Positions 48,797 through 59,280 of a stretch of DNA of 64,000 nucleotides are shown here, piece after piece (positions within the stretch are counted from its first letter, which is position 1; every line of letters begins with the position of its first letter). Both the position numbers and the translations under genes were made by a program. Below the pieces are notes generated by a model that did no database searches, was not told where the DNA came from, and worked only from the letters and a program-made list of their open reading frames with translations. Location of the stretch: positions 488,557 to 552,556 of the forward strand of contig NZ_KZ679084.1 in assembly GCF_003024235.1 (NCBI RefSeq). Reading direction: 5' to 3'. The DNA comes from Arenimonas caeni. Lineage in GTDB: Bacteria; Pseudomonadota; Gammaproteobacteria; Xanthomonadales; Xanthomonadaceae.

Positions 48797-49747
48797 TCAG
48801 GCGCGCGGGTGGTGCTGCTGGTGCAGGCGCTTGAGGCCCTCGCGGGCCACCAGGGTGTAGATCTGGGTGGTCGAGAGCGAACTGTGGCCCAGCAGCATCT
48901 GCAGGGTGCGCAGGTCGGCGCCGTGGTTGAGCAGGTGGGTGGCGAAGCTGTGGCGCAGGCCGTGCGGGCTGACCCGGGCCGGGTCGATGCCGGCGACCAG
49001 GGCCCGCTTCTTGACCACGTTCCAGAACTGCTGGCGGCTCAGCGGCGCCGCTTCCCGGCCCAGGAACAGGGCCGCCGCGGCGCGGCCGCCGGCCAGCGCC
49101 GGCCGCGCCCCGGCCAGGTAGCGCTCGAGCCAGTGCTGGGCTTCCTCGCCCATCGGCACCAGCCGGTCCTTGTTGCCCTTGCCGGTCACCCGCAGCACGC
49201 CCTGGCGCAGGTTCACCGCCGCCGCCGGCAGGTTCACCAACTCGCTCACGCGCAGGCCGGTGGCGTACATCAGCTCGACCATGGCGCGGTCGCGCAGGCC
49301 GGCGGGCGTTTCGGCCGGCGGAGCCTGGATCAGGGCCTCGACCTCGCTCTCCGACAGCGCCTTGGGCAGGGAGCGGCGCAGCTTGGGCGGGTCGAGCCGG
49401 GCGGTCGGGTCGTCCTCGCGCAGGCCCAGCCGCGCCTGCTGGCCGAAATAGGCGCGCAGCGCCGAAAGCAGGCGCGCGTTGCTGCGCGCGGCATAGCCCT
49501 GGGCGGTGCGGTCGGCCAGGTAGTCGAACAGCACCTGGCGGTCGACGCCGCCCAGGCCGCGGCCGCGGGCGACCAGCCAGCGTGCCAGGCCCTCGAGGTC
49601 GCGGCGGTAGCTGTCGAGCGTGAGCCGCGAGAGCCCGGATTCGGCCCAGGCGCGGTCCAGGAAGGCCGTGATCGCGCGCTGGTCGGCCTCGGTGGCGGGC
49701 GGCAGGTCCCGGGCGCGGGCGCGGCGGTCGGCAGGACGGGAAGACAT
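48797..49747 (-). CDS. xerD: Site-specific tyrosine recombinase XerD
   Basis: A 316-residue recombinase acting with XerC at dif to resolve chromosome dimers under FtsK control. Catalytic residues are complete: Arg166 (ATGLRVSEL), Lys190 ([12 protein letters not shown]), His262 and Arg265 ([15 protein letters not shown]), His288 ([11 protein letters not shown]) and Tyr297. The N-terminal core-binding domain has [20 protein letters not shown]. Sequence is closer to XerD than XerC, and dsbC-xerD adjacency occurs in E. coli. The start codon lies 6 nt after a -10-like TAAGCT with no ribosome site. Confidence 0.94.
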   Translation of the reverse strand: MSSRPADRRARARDLPPATEADQRAITAFLDRAWAESGLSRLTLDSYRRDLEGLARWLVARGRGLGGVDRQVLFDYLADRTAQGYAARSNARLLSALRAYFGQQARLGLREDDPTARLDPPKLRRSLPKALSESEVEALIQAPPAETPAGLRDRAMVELMYATGLRVSELVNLPAAAVNLRQGVLRVTGKGNKDRLVPMGEEAQHWLERYLAGARPALAGGRAAAALFLGREAAPLSRQQFWNVVKKRALVAGIDPARVSPHGLRHSFATHLLNHGADLRTLQMLLGHSSLSTTQIYTLVAREGLKRLHQQHHPRA

Positions 49748-49753
49748 GGCGGC

Positions 49754-49786
49754 AGCTTAGCGACGGGTGCCGGCGCCGGCTATGCT
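49754..49786. promoter_or_regulatory. Divergent -10 boxes between xerD and the RDD gene
   Basis: The 45-bp spacer has TAAGCT on the minus strand (49759-49754), 6 nt before the xerD ATG, and TATGCT on the plus strand (49781-49786), 6 nt before the RDD-gene ATG. Neither gene has a Shine-Dalgarno, so both transcripts may be leaderless. Confidence 0.4.
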
Positions 49787-49792
49787 GTCGCG

Positions 49793-50239
49793 ATGTCCGA
49801 TGCCTCCCCCGCCCTGGCCGCGCGCCCGGCCCATCTCGGCTGGCGCCTGCTGGCCCTGGTCTACGACTTCTTCCCGGTGCTGGCGCTGTGGTTCGCCACC
49901 GCCGGCCTGATGCTGCTCGCGCGCGGCGGCGAAACCGTGCCGCCGGGCAGCCTGGCGGCCTGGCTGGAATTCGCGCTGCTCTGGGCGGTGACCGGCGGCT
50001 ATGCGCTGCTGTCCTGGCAGCGCGGCGGCCAGACCCTGGGCATGCGGCCCTGGCGGCTGAAAGTGCTGGCGGCCGACGGCCGCCGCGCCACGCGCCAGGC
50101 CCTGGCCTTGCGGTATGCCGTGGCGACGCTGTCGCTGGCGACCTTCGGCCTGGGCTTCCTGTGGAGCCTGTTCGAGCGCGAGCGCCGCACCTGGCACGAC
50201 CTGGCCAGCGGCACCGTGCTCGTGCGCCTGGAGCGCTAG
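49793..50239 (+). CDS. RDD family membrane protein
   Basis: A 148-residue inner-membrane protein with an RDD domain: hydrophobic segments at about 19-42 and 58-77, then GGQTLGMRPWRLKVLAADGR and a third segment at about 110-128 (ATLSLATFGLGFLWSLFERE), ending TWHDLASGTVLV, the RDD C-terminal motif. The first membrane segment reads RLLALVYDFFPVLALWF, with the conserved Arg/Asp pair. RDD proteins may be ion antiporters or assembly factors; the role here is unknown. Its TAG overlaps the converging lptG stop at a shared CTAG. Confidence 0.8.
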   Translation: MSDASPALAARPAHLGWRLLALVYDFFPVLALWFATAGLMLLARGGETVPPGSLAAWLEFALLWAVTGGYALLSWQRGGQTLGMRPWRLKVLAADGRRATRQALALRYAVATLSLATFGLGFLWSLFERERRTWHDLASGTVLVRLER

Positions 50240-51333
50240 TCGCGGCGGCCGAACAGGCCCCAGCACACCGCCATCAGCACCGCCGGCGGCAGCAGGTAGG
50301 CCAGGCGGGCATCGAAGCGGTAGACGTCCGACAGGCTCACCACCAGCCGCTGCGCCAGCAGGTAGCCCACGCCGATGACCACGGCGATGAACAGGCGTTT
50401 GCCGAACCCACCCGAGCGCAGCGAACCGAAGGCGAAGGGCAGCGCCGACAGGCACAGCACGACCACGTTGAGCGGATAGAACCAGCGCGCCCAGTAGGCG
50501 TTCTCGAAGGCCTTGGCGTCCAGGCCGTTGCGCTCGAGGTAGTCGATGTTGCGGCGAAGCTCGTGGCTGCTCATGTAGCGCGGGCGCTTGACCGCGGCCG
50601 AGACCAGTTCGTCGCCCAGCGTGGTCTGCCAGCGCTCGGTGTCGAGCTCCTCGACCTGCACCGATCGCCTGTCGAAGCGGGTGCGGCGCAGCCCGTGCAG
50701 CGTCCAGTAGCCGTCACGGTGTTCGGCGGTGCGGGCCACCACCAGCGAGGCCAGGCGGCCGTCGATGTCGAACTCGAACAGGCGCACGCCCTGCAGTTCG
50801 GTCCAGGCGCGCCCGTCGAGTTCGCGACGCTGGCCGTCGCGGGCGTTGAGGAAGGTATTGCCGTCGCGGGCCCACAGCCCCGAGACGCGCGCCATCACCA
50901 CGTCGCCCGCCTTGGCCGAGTTGGCCACCGTCTGCGCGCTCTGTTCGCCCTGCGGCGCGGCGGTTTCGGCGTTGACCACCATCAGCCCGGCCAGCAGCGC
51001 CGAAGACAGCAGCGCACCCAGGCCGATGCGCAGGCGCGAGACGCCGACCGCGCGCATGGCGGTGAGCTCCGAGCGGGCGGCCAGGCCGCCGAGGCCAAGC
51101 ACGGTGCCGATCAGGGCCGAGGTGGGGAAGAGTTCGTAGAGGCGGCGCGGCGAGGTGTAGAGCGTGTACAGGAACGCATGGCTCAGCGTGTAGCCGCCCT
51201 CGCCGACCTCGTCGAGCTCGTTAAGCAGCGCGCCGACCAGGTCGAAGGACAGCAGCACCGCCGCCGTGGCCGCCGTCGCCAGCAGCACCGCGCGGGCGAG
51301 GTAGAAATCGAGCCGGCCCGGGCGCAGGTTCAT
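50236..51333 (-). CDS. lptG: LPS export permease LptG
   Basis: A 365-residue permease of the LptB2FG ABC transporter, which extracts LPS from the inner membrane. It starts [20 protein letters not shown]; six membrane helices surround a periplasmic beta-jellyroll (about 130-265). YELFPTSALIGTVLGLGGLA and SELTAMRAVGVSRLRIG contain the coupling helix contacting LptB. The ATG overlaps lptF by 4 bp, and the stop TAG shares CTAG with the converging RDD gene. LPS export is essential in Gram-negatives with typical LPS. Confidence 0.95.
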   Translation of the reverse strand: MNLRPGRLDFYLARAVLLATAATAAVLLSFDLVGALLNELDEVGEGGYTLSHAFLYTLYTSPRRLYELFPTSALIGTVLGLGGLAARSELTAMRAVGVSRLRIGLGALLSSALLAGLMVVNAETAAPQGEQSAQTVANSAKAGDVVMARVSGLWARDGNTFLNARDGQRRELDGRAWTELQGVRLFEFDIDGRLASLVVARTAEHRDGYWTLHGLRRTRFDRRSVQVEELDTERWQTTLGDELVSAAVKRPRYMSSHELRRNIDYLERNGLDAKAFENAYWARWFYPLNVVVLCLSALPFAFGSLRSGGFGKRLFIAVVIGVGYLLAQRLVVSLSDVYRFDARLAYLLPPAVLMAVCWGLFGRRD

Positions 51334-52412
51334 GCCGTCGCTCCGCGGCGGCGGCGGACCCGGCCATCGGTCGCGAACAGCCAGAGCGCCAGCAGGGCCA
51401 GCGGCACCAGCAGCCACCACAGGCCCAGCCAGGCCGGCAGCACGCCGGCGGCCAGCCAGCCCTTGCCCAGCAGCAGCAGGATCATGGCGTTGATGTAGAC
51501 CAGCAGGGCCGCGAGCATGCGGCCATAGCGCGCCTGGCGTGGTTCGCCCCGCCCCAGCGGCAGCGCCATCAGGCCCAGCGCGAGGGCGAGCAGCGGCGTG
51601 GCGGCGCGCCAGTGCAGTTCGGCGCGGGCCGGCGCGGCGTCCTGGGGCAGGAGCGCGAGCGTGGGCATGGCTTCGAGCTGGTCGGTTTCCGTCTCGGGCT
51701 CGCGATCGGGCACCTGCAGTTCGTTCTCGGCGTAGCGCATCATCCGGAAGTCGCGCTGGCCGGGGTCGCCTTCGACCCGGAAGCCGTCGCGCAGCAGCAG
51801 GTAGCGGCCGCGCTCGCCCTCGACCAGCAGCTCGCCCTCGGTCGCGGTGACGATGTCGAGCCGGCCATCGCGCTCGGCCTGGACGAACATGCGCCCGAAG
51901 CGCGAGCCCTCGACGTCGATGCTGTCGACGTAGATCACGCCGCCGCGGCCCGGGAGTTCGATGAAGCGCCCGGCCTCCAGGCCCGCCACCAGGAAGCTGC
52001 GGTTGGCCTCTTCGACCATCTGCTGCGCCAGCCGCGCGCCCGAGGGCGCCGCCCACAGGGAAGCCACGGCGATGACCGCGGCCACCGGCAGGGTCACCAG
52101 GGCCAGCGGCCGCCACAGCTGGCGCGGGCCCAGGCCCACCGAGGACAGCACGGCCATCTCGCTGTCGCCATAGAGCCGGCCGACCGCCATGAGCAGCCCG
52201 ATGAACAGCGCCAATGGCAGCAGGATCGGCAGCACCTGCACCGAACGCAGGCCCAGCTGGGACAGCAGCAGGGCCGCCGGCACCTTGCCCCGGGCGATCT
52301 CCGCCATCAGGTCGACCAGCAGGCCGCCCAGGCCCACCAGCAGCAGCACGACGGTGACGGCCGCAACGCTCCGGGCGAACTGGCGCAACAGGTAACGCTC
52401 GATGAGCAACAT
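51330..52412 (-). CDS. lptF: LPS export permease LptF
   Basis: A 360-residue partner of LptG. It begins [20 protein letters not shown]; the coupling-helix region is [20 protein letters not shown]. It has six membrane segments around a periplasmic jellyroll (about 125-260, with [20 protein letters not shown]). The lptF-lptG pair divergent from pepA-holC is the standard gammaproteobacterial arrangement. A short spacer of 73 bp carries the pepA promoter. Confidence 0.95.
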   Translation of the reverse strand: MLLIERYLLRQFARSVAAVTVVLLLVGLGGLLVDLMAEIARGKVPAALLLSQLGLRSVQVLPILLPLALFIGLLMAVGRLYGDSEMAVLSSVGLGPRQLWRPLALVTLPVAAVIAVASLWAAPSGARLAQQMVEEANRSFLVAGLEAGRFIELPGRGGVIYVDSIDVEGSRFGRMFVQAERDGRLDIVTATEGELLVEGERGRYLLLRDGFRVEGDPGQRDFRMMRYAENELQVPDREPETETDQLEAMPTLALLPQDAAPARAELHWRAATPLLALALGLMALPLGRGEPRQARYGRMLAALLVYINAMILLLLGKGWLAAGVLPAWLGLWWLLVPLALLALWLFATDGRVRRRRGATA

Positions 52413-52444
52413 TCGGGGGCGCCGGGTTCCGTGGAGGGTGGGCT

Positions 52445-52453
52445 TGCTAGAAT
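52445..52453 (+). promoter_or_regulatory. Extended -10 of the pepA-holC promoter
   Basis: TGCTAGAAT (52445-52453) is an extended -10, giving a start near 52460 and a leader of about 26 nt. The -35 region (near 52425-52431) is weak, consistent with extended -10 dependence. The same nonamer precedes the YgfB-family gene. Confidence 0.5.
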
Positions 52454-52485
52454 CGGGGTTTGTGAATTGTAACGGTGACCCGCCC

Positions 52486-53958
<1,473 letters not shown>

Positions 53959-53959
53959 C

Positions 53960-54385
53960 GTGGCGCGCGCCGATTTCTACCTGATCGGCAAGCCCCGCTT
54001 CCGCGAGCAGCCGCTGCTGCTGGTGTGCGAACTGGCCCGCAAGGCCGTGCACGCCGGCCAGCCGCTGCTGGTGCTGGCCTCCTCGGCCGCACAGGCCGAG
54101 GAACTCGACGACCTGCTCTGGTCCTTCGACCCGGACGAATTCCTTCCGCACCAGATCGCCGGTGCGGAAGAGGACGAGGACGAAGTCGAAGTGCTGATCG
54201 CGCCGCCGGAGCAGTCGCCGCCGATGCGCGCGCTGGTGCTCAACCTGCGCGACGAACCGGTGCCGCCGGGCTTCGAGCGCGTGCTCGAGGTGGTGCCCGC
54301 CGACGAGTCCGCGCGCGGCCCGCTGCGCGCCCGCTGGACCCACTACAAGTCCCTCGGCCTCGACGTCACCAAGCACGACATGTGA
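53960..54385 (+). CDS. holC: DNA polymerase III subunit chi
   Basis: A 141-residue clamp-loader accessory subunit linking psi to single-strand binding protein. GTG start at 53960. Motifs: ARADFYLIGKPRFREQPLLL, VCELARKAVHAGQPLLVLA, QAEELDDLLWSFDPDEFLPH, matching HolC (RRDRLLWTF..FLPH region). Terminal HYKSLGLDVTKHDM is slightly unusual but family-like. The gene follows pepA by 1 bp; pepA-holC linkage is conserved in Gammaproteobacteria. Confidence 0.93.
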   Translation: MARADFYLIGKPRFREQPLLLVCELARKAVHAGQPLLVLASSAAQAEELDDLLWSFDPDEFLPHQIAGAEEDEDEVEVLIAPPEQSPPMRALVLNLRDEPVPPGFERVLEVVPADESARGPLRARWTHYKSLGLDVTKHDM

Positions 54386-54395
54386 CCCGGTCTCC

Positions 54396-55706
54396 CTAGC
54401 GGGTGGCGAGGACGGCCTCGATGGCGTCGGTGTCGCGCGGGACGGCGTCGGTGAGGACCTCGTGGCCGTCCCGGGTGATGGCGACGTCGTCCTCGATGCG
54501 GATGCCGATGCCCTGCCACTTCGCCGGCACGCCCTTGCTGCCGGGGGCGATGTAGATGCCCGGCTCGATGGTGAAGACCATGCCCGGCTCGAGTTCGCGG
54601 TAGTCGCCGGCGACCTTGTATTCGCCCACGTCGTGCACGTCCAGGCCCAGCCAGTGGCCGGTCTTGTGCATGTAGAACTTCTTGTACGCGCCCGAAGACA
54701 GCGCCGACTTGAGCGAGCCCTTGAGCAGGCCCACCGACAGCAGGCCTTCGGTGAGCACCTCCACCGCCGCCTCGTGGCCCAGGATCCAGCGCCGGCCCGG
54801 CCGCGCCTGCGCCATCGCCGCCGCCTGCGCGGCCAGCACGATCTCGTGCAGCGCGCGCTGCTCCTTCGAATAGCGCCCGTTCACCGGCCAGGTGCGGGTG
54901 ATGTCGGAGGCGTAGCCGGCGTACTCGGCGCCGGCGTCGCACAGCAGCAGCTCGCCGTCGTTGAGCGGCGCGTTGTTGGCGCGGTAGTGCAGCACGCAGC
55001 CGTTGGCGCCGGCGCCGACGATCGGCTCGTAGGCAGCCACGGCGTTGTGGCGGCGATACGTGTACTGCAGCGCAGCCTCGACCTCGTATTCGCGGCCGCC
55101 GACGCGGGTGGCACGCATGGCCGCCAGCTGCGCTTCGGCGGCGATGGCGGCCGAGCGGCGCATCAACCTGAGTTCGGCCGCGCTCTTGAACAGGCGCAAC
55201 TCGTGCAGCAGGTGGCCGAGCTCGAGGAATTCGTGCGGCGGCTGGGCGCCGTGGCGCACCTGCGAGCGCACCCGGTTCACCCAGCCGATGAGCTTGAGGT
55301 CGAACTCGGTGTCGCGGCCGAAGTGGTAATAGACGCGCGAGCGGCCCTCGAGCAGGCCCGGCAGGATCTCGTCGAGGTCGGTGATCGGGTAGGCATCGTC
55401 GACGCCGTAGGCCTCCACCGCGCCCTCGGCGCCGGCGCGCGGGCCGTCCCAGGCTTCGCGCTCGGGGTCGCGGTCGCGGCAGAACAGCAGCACCTCGCCG
55501 TGCTTGCGGCCCGGCACCAGCACCAGCACGGCTTCGGGCTCGGGGAAGCCGCTGAGGTACCAGAAATCGCTGTCCTGGCGGTAGGGAAAGTGCGTGTCGT
55601 GGCTGCGCACGCGCTCCGGGGCGCTGGGCAGGATGAGGATGGCGTCCTCATCGGCCATGCGCATCAGCTGCTTGCGGCGGCGGGCGAACTCGGCCGGCTT
55701 GATCAT
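54396..55706 (-). CDS. pepP: Xaa-Pro aminopeptidase PepP (M24B)
   Basis: A 436-residue manganese aminopeptidase that removes N-terminal residues before proline. The pita-bread domain holds the metal ligands: two Asp in LLLCDAGAEYAGYASDITRT, His in HKTGHWLGLDVHDVGEY, Glu in GMVFTIEPGIYIAPG and Glu in GIGIRIEDDVAIT. N-terminal HFPYRQDSDFWYLSGFPEPE is typical. I start at ATG 55704-55706 (MIKPAEFARRRKQL). It follows the YgfB-family gene by 7 bp, as in E. coli (ygfB-pepP). Confidence 0.96.
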   Translation of the reverse strand: MIKPAEFARRRKQLMRMADEDAILILPSAPERVRSHDTHFPYRQDSDFWYLSGFPEPEAVLVLVPGRKHGEVLLFCRDRDPEREAWDGPRAGAEGAVEAYGVDDAYPITDLDEILPGLLEGRSRVYYHFGRDTEFDLKLIGWVNRVRSQVRHGAQPPHEFLELGHLLHELRLFKSAAELRLMRRSAAIAAEAQLAAMRATRVGGREYEVEAALQYTYRRHNAVAAYEPIVGAGANGCVLHYRANNAPLNDGELLLCDAGAEYAGYASDITRTWPVNGRYSKEQRALHEIVLAAQAAAMAQARPGRRWILGHEAAVEVLTEGLLSVGLLKGSLKSALSSGAYKKFYMHKTGHWLGLDVHDVGEYKVAGDYRELEPGMVFTIEPGIYIAPGSKGVPAKWQGIGIRIEDDVAITRDGHEVLTDAVPRDTDAIEAVLATR

Positions 55707-55713
55707 GCGTGCC

Positions 55714-56265
55714 TCAGTTGAGCTTGCGGCGGTGCCGGGGGCCGAGCACGCAGTCACTGTGCAGGAGCATCACCGCCACGCGGACGAACTCGGACACTTC
55801 CTCCAGCGCCTCGGCGTCCGCCTCGGGCTCTTCGTAGCTCAGGTCGCTCGAGGCGATGCGGGCCATGTCGGCCAGGGCCTCGCCCGACTCCTCCGACAGC
55901 GGCGGGTTCGCACCCGCGGCCAGGCCGAAGCCCCCCAGGAAGCCACGGCACCAGGCCAGCAGCGCGTCGCCGCGCTCGGACACGGGGCGGTCGCCCTCGG
56001 GCAGCAGCAGCTCGAACCCGAAGTCCGGGCTCTCTAGCTGGGCGGTGCTGGCCTGGTAGAGCTGGTCCAGGGCGCCATCGGCAGCCGGCGTGGACACCAG
56101 GGGGTCGGACATCACGGCGGCGAACCAGCCCGCGCGGTCGTGCTTGCCGCCGCCGGAAACGTAGCCGCAGAGCGAGCCGTGCAGCTCGGAGGGATCGAGC
56201 GAGGCTTCGAGGGCCTGGAGTTCGTCGGCCACCTGGGCGTGCGCGGGCAGCGAGGCTGGGGTCAT
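55714..56265 (-). CDS. ygfB: UPF0149 family protein (YgfB-like)
   Basis: A 183-residue all-helical protein of UPF0149: LDPSELHGSLCGYVSGGG near the N-terminus, LLAWCRGFLGGFGLAAG in the middle and EEVSEFVRVAVMLL at the end are the family motifs. The molecular role in Enterobacteria is unclear; in Pseudomonas, YgfB has been linked to control of antibiotic resistance genes. It precedes pepP as usual. An extended -10 (TGCTAGAAT) lies about 28-36 nt upstream of the start. Confidence 0.92.
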   Translation of the reverse strand: MTPASLPAHAQVADELQALEASLDPSELHGSLCGYVSGGGKHDRAGWFAAVMSDPLVSTPAADGALDQLYQASTAQLESPDFGFELLLPEGDRPVSERGDALLAWCRGFLGGFGLAAGANPPLSEESGEALADMARIASSDLSYEEPEADAEALEEVSEFVRVAVMLLHSDCVLGPRHRRKLN

Positions 56266-56292
56266 CGGAAGGGCCGTGCGTGGGTTGCCGGC

Positions 56293-56301
56293 ATTCTAGC
56301 A
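56293..56301 (-). promoter_or_regulatory. Extended -10 of the ygfB-pepP promoter
   Basis: On the minus strand TGCTAGAAT (56301-56293), identical to the pepA element. Predicted start near 56286, giving a leader of about 21 nt. Confidence 0.5.
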
Positions 56302-56384
56302 AGCGCGGGCGCGCCGCTTGTGGCGATGTTAGCGCCACCCTACACTCCCCGGGGATAAGGGGAAGGCGGGGACCACGGGGCCTA

Positions 56385-58697
56385 ATGGCGCTGTCTGTAC
56401 ATCACAGGAGCTTGGCCGGCCGCGGCTGGACCGCCTTCGGCGCCTTGCCCATGGCCCTGCTTCCGGGCGTCGCCATGGCCCGGGCGCCCGGCGGGCTGGG
56501 CTCGAGCGGCATCGTGCAACTGGTGCTGCTGGCCATCGCCCTGTTCCTGTGCTGGCTGCTCTGGCGCGTCTGGACCCACCGCCGCCGCCAGGAAACCTCC
56601 CTGCTGGCCGAGATCCACGAGCGCGAGGAGCGCCTGAACCTGGCGCTCTGGGGCTCGGGCGACGAGTTCTGGGACTGGAACATCCCCGCCAACAGCCTCT
56701 ACCGCCTGGGCGCCAACCAGCTGCTCGGCCAGGGCAGCCGGGACCAGCTGAGCACCGACGACTGGCGCACGCAGTCGATCCACCCCGAGGACCTGCCGCG
56801 GGTGCAGAAGCTGCTGCAGGAACACATCATCGGCCATACCGACGTGTTCGAATCCGAGCACCGCATCCGCAACGCCCGCGGCGAGTGGGTGTGGGTGCGC
56901 TCGCGCGGCAAGGTGGTCGAGCGCGACGGCAGCGGCAACCCGCTGCGCATGGCCGGCACGGCCCGCGACATCACCGCCATCCGGCGCGCCGAGCGCGAAC
57001 GCCGGGTCGCGCTGGAGGTGCTGCGCTCGATGAGCGAGGCGGTGGCGGTGATCGACCTCGACTTCCGCTTCATCTCGGTCAACCCGGCCTTCTCGCGCAT
57101 CACCGGCTACAGCGAGGAGGAGGTGATCGGCCAGAACAGCCGCCTGCTCGACTCCAGCCAGCACAGCGCCGAGTTCTACCGGCGCGTGCGCGACGTGCTC
57201 GAGCGTACCGGCCACTGGGCCGGCGAGATGTGGCAAAAGCGCAAGGACGGCGAGGAACTCCTCGGCTGGATCGAGATGAGCGAGGTGCGCGACGCCATGG
57301 GCCTGCGCAGCCACTTCGTGGCGGTGGTCAACGACATCACCGACAAGAAGCGCGCCGAGCAGGAGCTGCGCTACCTGGCCAACTACGACACGCTCACCGG
57401 CCTGCCCAACCGCGCCCTGCTGTCCGAGCGGCTGGGCCGCGCCATCGTGCGCGCGCGCCGGCAGGAAACCCGGGTGGCGGTGCTGTTCCTCGACCTCGAC
57501 CGCTTCAAGGACATCAACGACTCGCTCGGCCACGCCGCCGGCGACCGCCTGCTCAAGGCCGCGGCCACGCGCCTGCAGGCCACGGTGGGCGCCTCCGACA
57601 CGGTCGCGCGCCTGGGCGGCGACGAATTCACGGTGGTGCTCGAGGACGTCGAGTCGCTGCCGGCGGTCGAACGCATGGCGCGCGAGATCCTCACCGCCTT
57701 CACCATGCCGCTGGAGGTGGACGAGCGGCACGACGTGTCGATCACGCCCTCGCTCGGCATCAGCCTCTACCCCGACCACGCCCTGGTGCCCACCGACCTG
57801 CTCAAGTTCGCCGACACGGCCATGTACCAGGCCAAGGCCGAGGGCCGGAACACCTACCAGATCTACAACGAGACCATGGACGCCGAGTCGCGCCGGCGCG
57901 CCACCGTGCTGGCTTCGCTGCGCAAGGCGATCGACCGCGGCGAGTTCCGGCTCGTCTACCAGCCGCGCATGGCCCTGGCCGATGGCCGCATCACCGGCGT
58001 CGAGTCGCTGCTGCGCTGGAACAGCGCCGAGCTGGGCGAGATCCCGCCCACCGTGTTCGTGCCGCTGGCCGAGGAATCGGGCCTGATCCTGCAGATCGGC
58101 GACTGGGTGCTGGCCGAGGCCCTGCAGACCCTCAAGCGCTGGCGCGCCCACGGCCTGAACGAGATCTCCATCGGCATCAACGTCTCGGTGCTGCAGCTGC
58201 TGCGCGGCAACGTGCCCGAGCAGCTGCGCCGGCTGATCGCCGACCTGGGCGTGCCGGCCAACCGCATCGAGCTCGAAGTCACCGAGTCGATGGTGATGCA
58301 GAACGCCGAGCAGACCACGCACGTGCTCAACGAGCTGCGCAAGATCGGCGTCACCCTGGCCATCGACGATTTCGGCACCGGCTACTCCTCGCTGGTCTAC
58401 CTCAAGCGGCTGCCGATCGACACGCTCAAGATCGACAAGGAGTTCATCGGCGACCTGACCAAGGATCCGGACGACGAGGCCATCACCGCCACGGTCATCA
58501 CCATGGGCCACTCGCTGGGCCTGAACGTGATCGCCGAGGGCGTCGAGAGCGAGCAGCAGCTGAGCTACCTGCGCGAGCAGGGCTGCGACGAGATCCAGGG
58601 TTTCTGGCTGTCGCCGCCGCTGGACGCGCACCGCTGCCTGGCCTTCATCCGCAGCTGGCAGCCCGGCACCGTGGCCGCCATCCCGGCGCCGTATTGA
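56385..58697 (+). CDS. Membrane PAS-GGDEF-EAL cyclic-di-GMP signalling protein
   Basis: A 770-residue protein. N-terminus: a weak signal-like stretch then a membrane helix at about 47-63 (LVLLAIALFLCWLLWRVW). Two PAS domains follow (about 80-200 and 208-330), the first with the DEFWDWNIPANSLYR motif; GGDEF at 411-415 has an intact cyclase signature. The EAL motif is ESL (540-542, ESLLRW), and DDFGTGYSSLVYLKRLP at 661 plus AEGVESEQQLSYLREQGCDE are present. EAL variants with Ser can be active, so both cyclase and phosphodiesterase are possible. It is divergent from ygfB. Start chosen at ATG 56385; a -10-like TACACT is at 56341. Sensing ligand unknown. Confidence 0.88.
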   Translation: MALSVHHRSLAGRGWTAFGALPMALLPGVAMARAPGGLGSSGIVQLVLLAIALFLCWLLWRVWTHRRRQETSLLAEIHEREERLNLALWGSGDEFWDWNIPANSLYRLGANQLLGQGSRDQLSTDDWRTQSIHPEDLPRVQKLLQEHIIGHTDVFESEHRIRNARGEWVWVRSRGKVVERDGSGNPLRMAGTARDITAIRRAERERRVALEVLRSMSEAVAVIDLDFRFISVNPAFSRITGYSEEEVIGQNSRLLDSSQHSAEFYRRVRDVLERTGHWAGEMWQKRKDGEELLGWIEMSEVRDAMGLRSHFVAVVNDITDKKRAEQELRYLANYDTLTGLPNRALLSERLGRAIVRARRQETRVAVLFLDLDRFKDINDSLGHAAGDRLLKAAATRLQATVGASDTVARLGGDEFTVVLEDVESLPAVERMAREILTAFTMPLEVDERHDVSITPSLGISLYPDHALVPTDLLKFADTAMYQAKAEGRNTYQIYNETMDAESRRRATVLASLRKAIDRGEFRLVYQPRMALADGRITGVESLLRWNSAELGEIPPTVFVPLAEESGLILQIGDWVLAEALQTLKRWRAHGLNEISIGINVSVLQLLRGNVPEQLRRLIADLGVPANRIELEVTESMVMQNAEQTTHVLNELRKIGVTLAIDDFGTGYSSLVYLKRLPIDTLKIDKEFIGDLTKDPDDEAITATVITMGHSLGLNVIAEGVESEQQLSYLREQGCDEIQGFWLSPPLDAHRCLAFIRSWQPGTVAAIPAPY

Positions 58698-58729
58698 CCC
58701 CCTGACCCGCCCCGCCTAAGGTGGCCGCG

Positions 58730-58951
58730 ATGAGCCCGAACGACCCCATTGCCCAGCTCCAGGCCCTGGCCGAGCGCTTCGAGCGCCTGGCCGAGCAGCA
58801 TCGGCGGCTGCTCGAGGAAAACCGCAGCCTGCGGCAGGGGCAGGAACAGCTGGTGGCCGAGCGCGCCCAGCTGCTGAACAAGAACGAGCAGGCCCGCTCG
58901 CGGGTCGAGGCCATGATCGCGCGCCTGAAGTCGCTGGAGCACAACGCGTGA
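58730..58951 (+). CDS. Small coiled-coil protein upstream of zapA (TIGR02449/ZapB-like)
   Basis: A 73-residue, almost entirely helical protein: AQLQALAERFERLAEQHRRL then LLEENRSLRQGQEQLVAERA, a continuous heptad coiled coil. ATG 58730 has AAGG 8-11 nt upstream; a GTG nine nt earlier is possible. It overlaps zapA by 4 bp. Small coiled-coil proteins of this type precede zapA in Xanthomonadales and Pseudomonas, suggesting a division role by analogy with ZapB, but this is only inferred. Confidence 0.8.
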   Translation: MSPNDPIAQLQALAERFERLAEQHRRLLEENRSLRQGQEQLVAERAQLLNKNEQARSRVEAMIARLKSLEHNA

Positions 58952-59241
58952 GCGAGCCGGTCAACGTCAAGATCCTCGACCGCGAGTACACCGTCGGCGT
59001 CGAGCCGGGCGAGCGCGACGGCCTGATGGCCGCCGCCCACCTGCTCGACGCGCGCATGCGCGAGATCCGCGGCTCCAACCGCATGGCCGCCATCGACCGG
59101 GTGGCGGTGCTGGCCGCGCTCAACCTCGCGCACGAACTGCTGCAGCTCAAGACCCAGGCCGACAAGCGCGACCAGGCCCTGGGCCAGGTGCTGGGCGAGC
59201 TCAACCGCAAGCTCGACGGCCTGTTCGACGCTCCGCGCTGA
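58948..59241 (+). CDS. zapA: Cell division protein ZapA
   Basis: A 97-residue Z-ring-associated protein that crosslinks FtsZ filaments. It starts (V/M)SEPVNVKILDREYTVGVEP; EREGLMAAAHLLDARMREI-like segment DGLMAAAHLLDARMREIRG and the coiled coil RVAVLAALNLAHELLQLKT are characteristic. The start overlaps the previous gene by 4 bp. It is followed by 6S RNA, as in E. coli. Confidence 0.94.
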   Translation: MSEPVNVKILDREYTVGVEPGERDGLMAAAHLLDARMREIRGSNRMAAIDRVAVLAALNLAHELLQLKTQADKRDQALGQVLGELNRKLDGLFDAPR

Positions 59242-59269
59242 CGTTCACGTTTTTCTCCGCGGCCGGGCC

Positions 59270-59275
59270 TATAAT
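59270..59275 (+). promoter_or_regulatory. Promoter (-10) of 6S RNA
   Basis: Perfect TATAAT ends 6 bp before the predicted 6S RNA 5' end near 59282. The -35 is poor (TTCACG at 59244 with a 20-bp spacer). Confidence 0.6.
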
Positions 59276-59280
59276 TCCAG

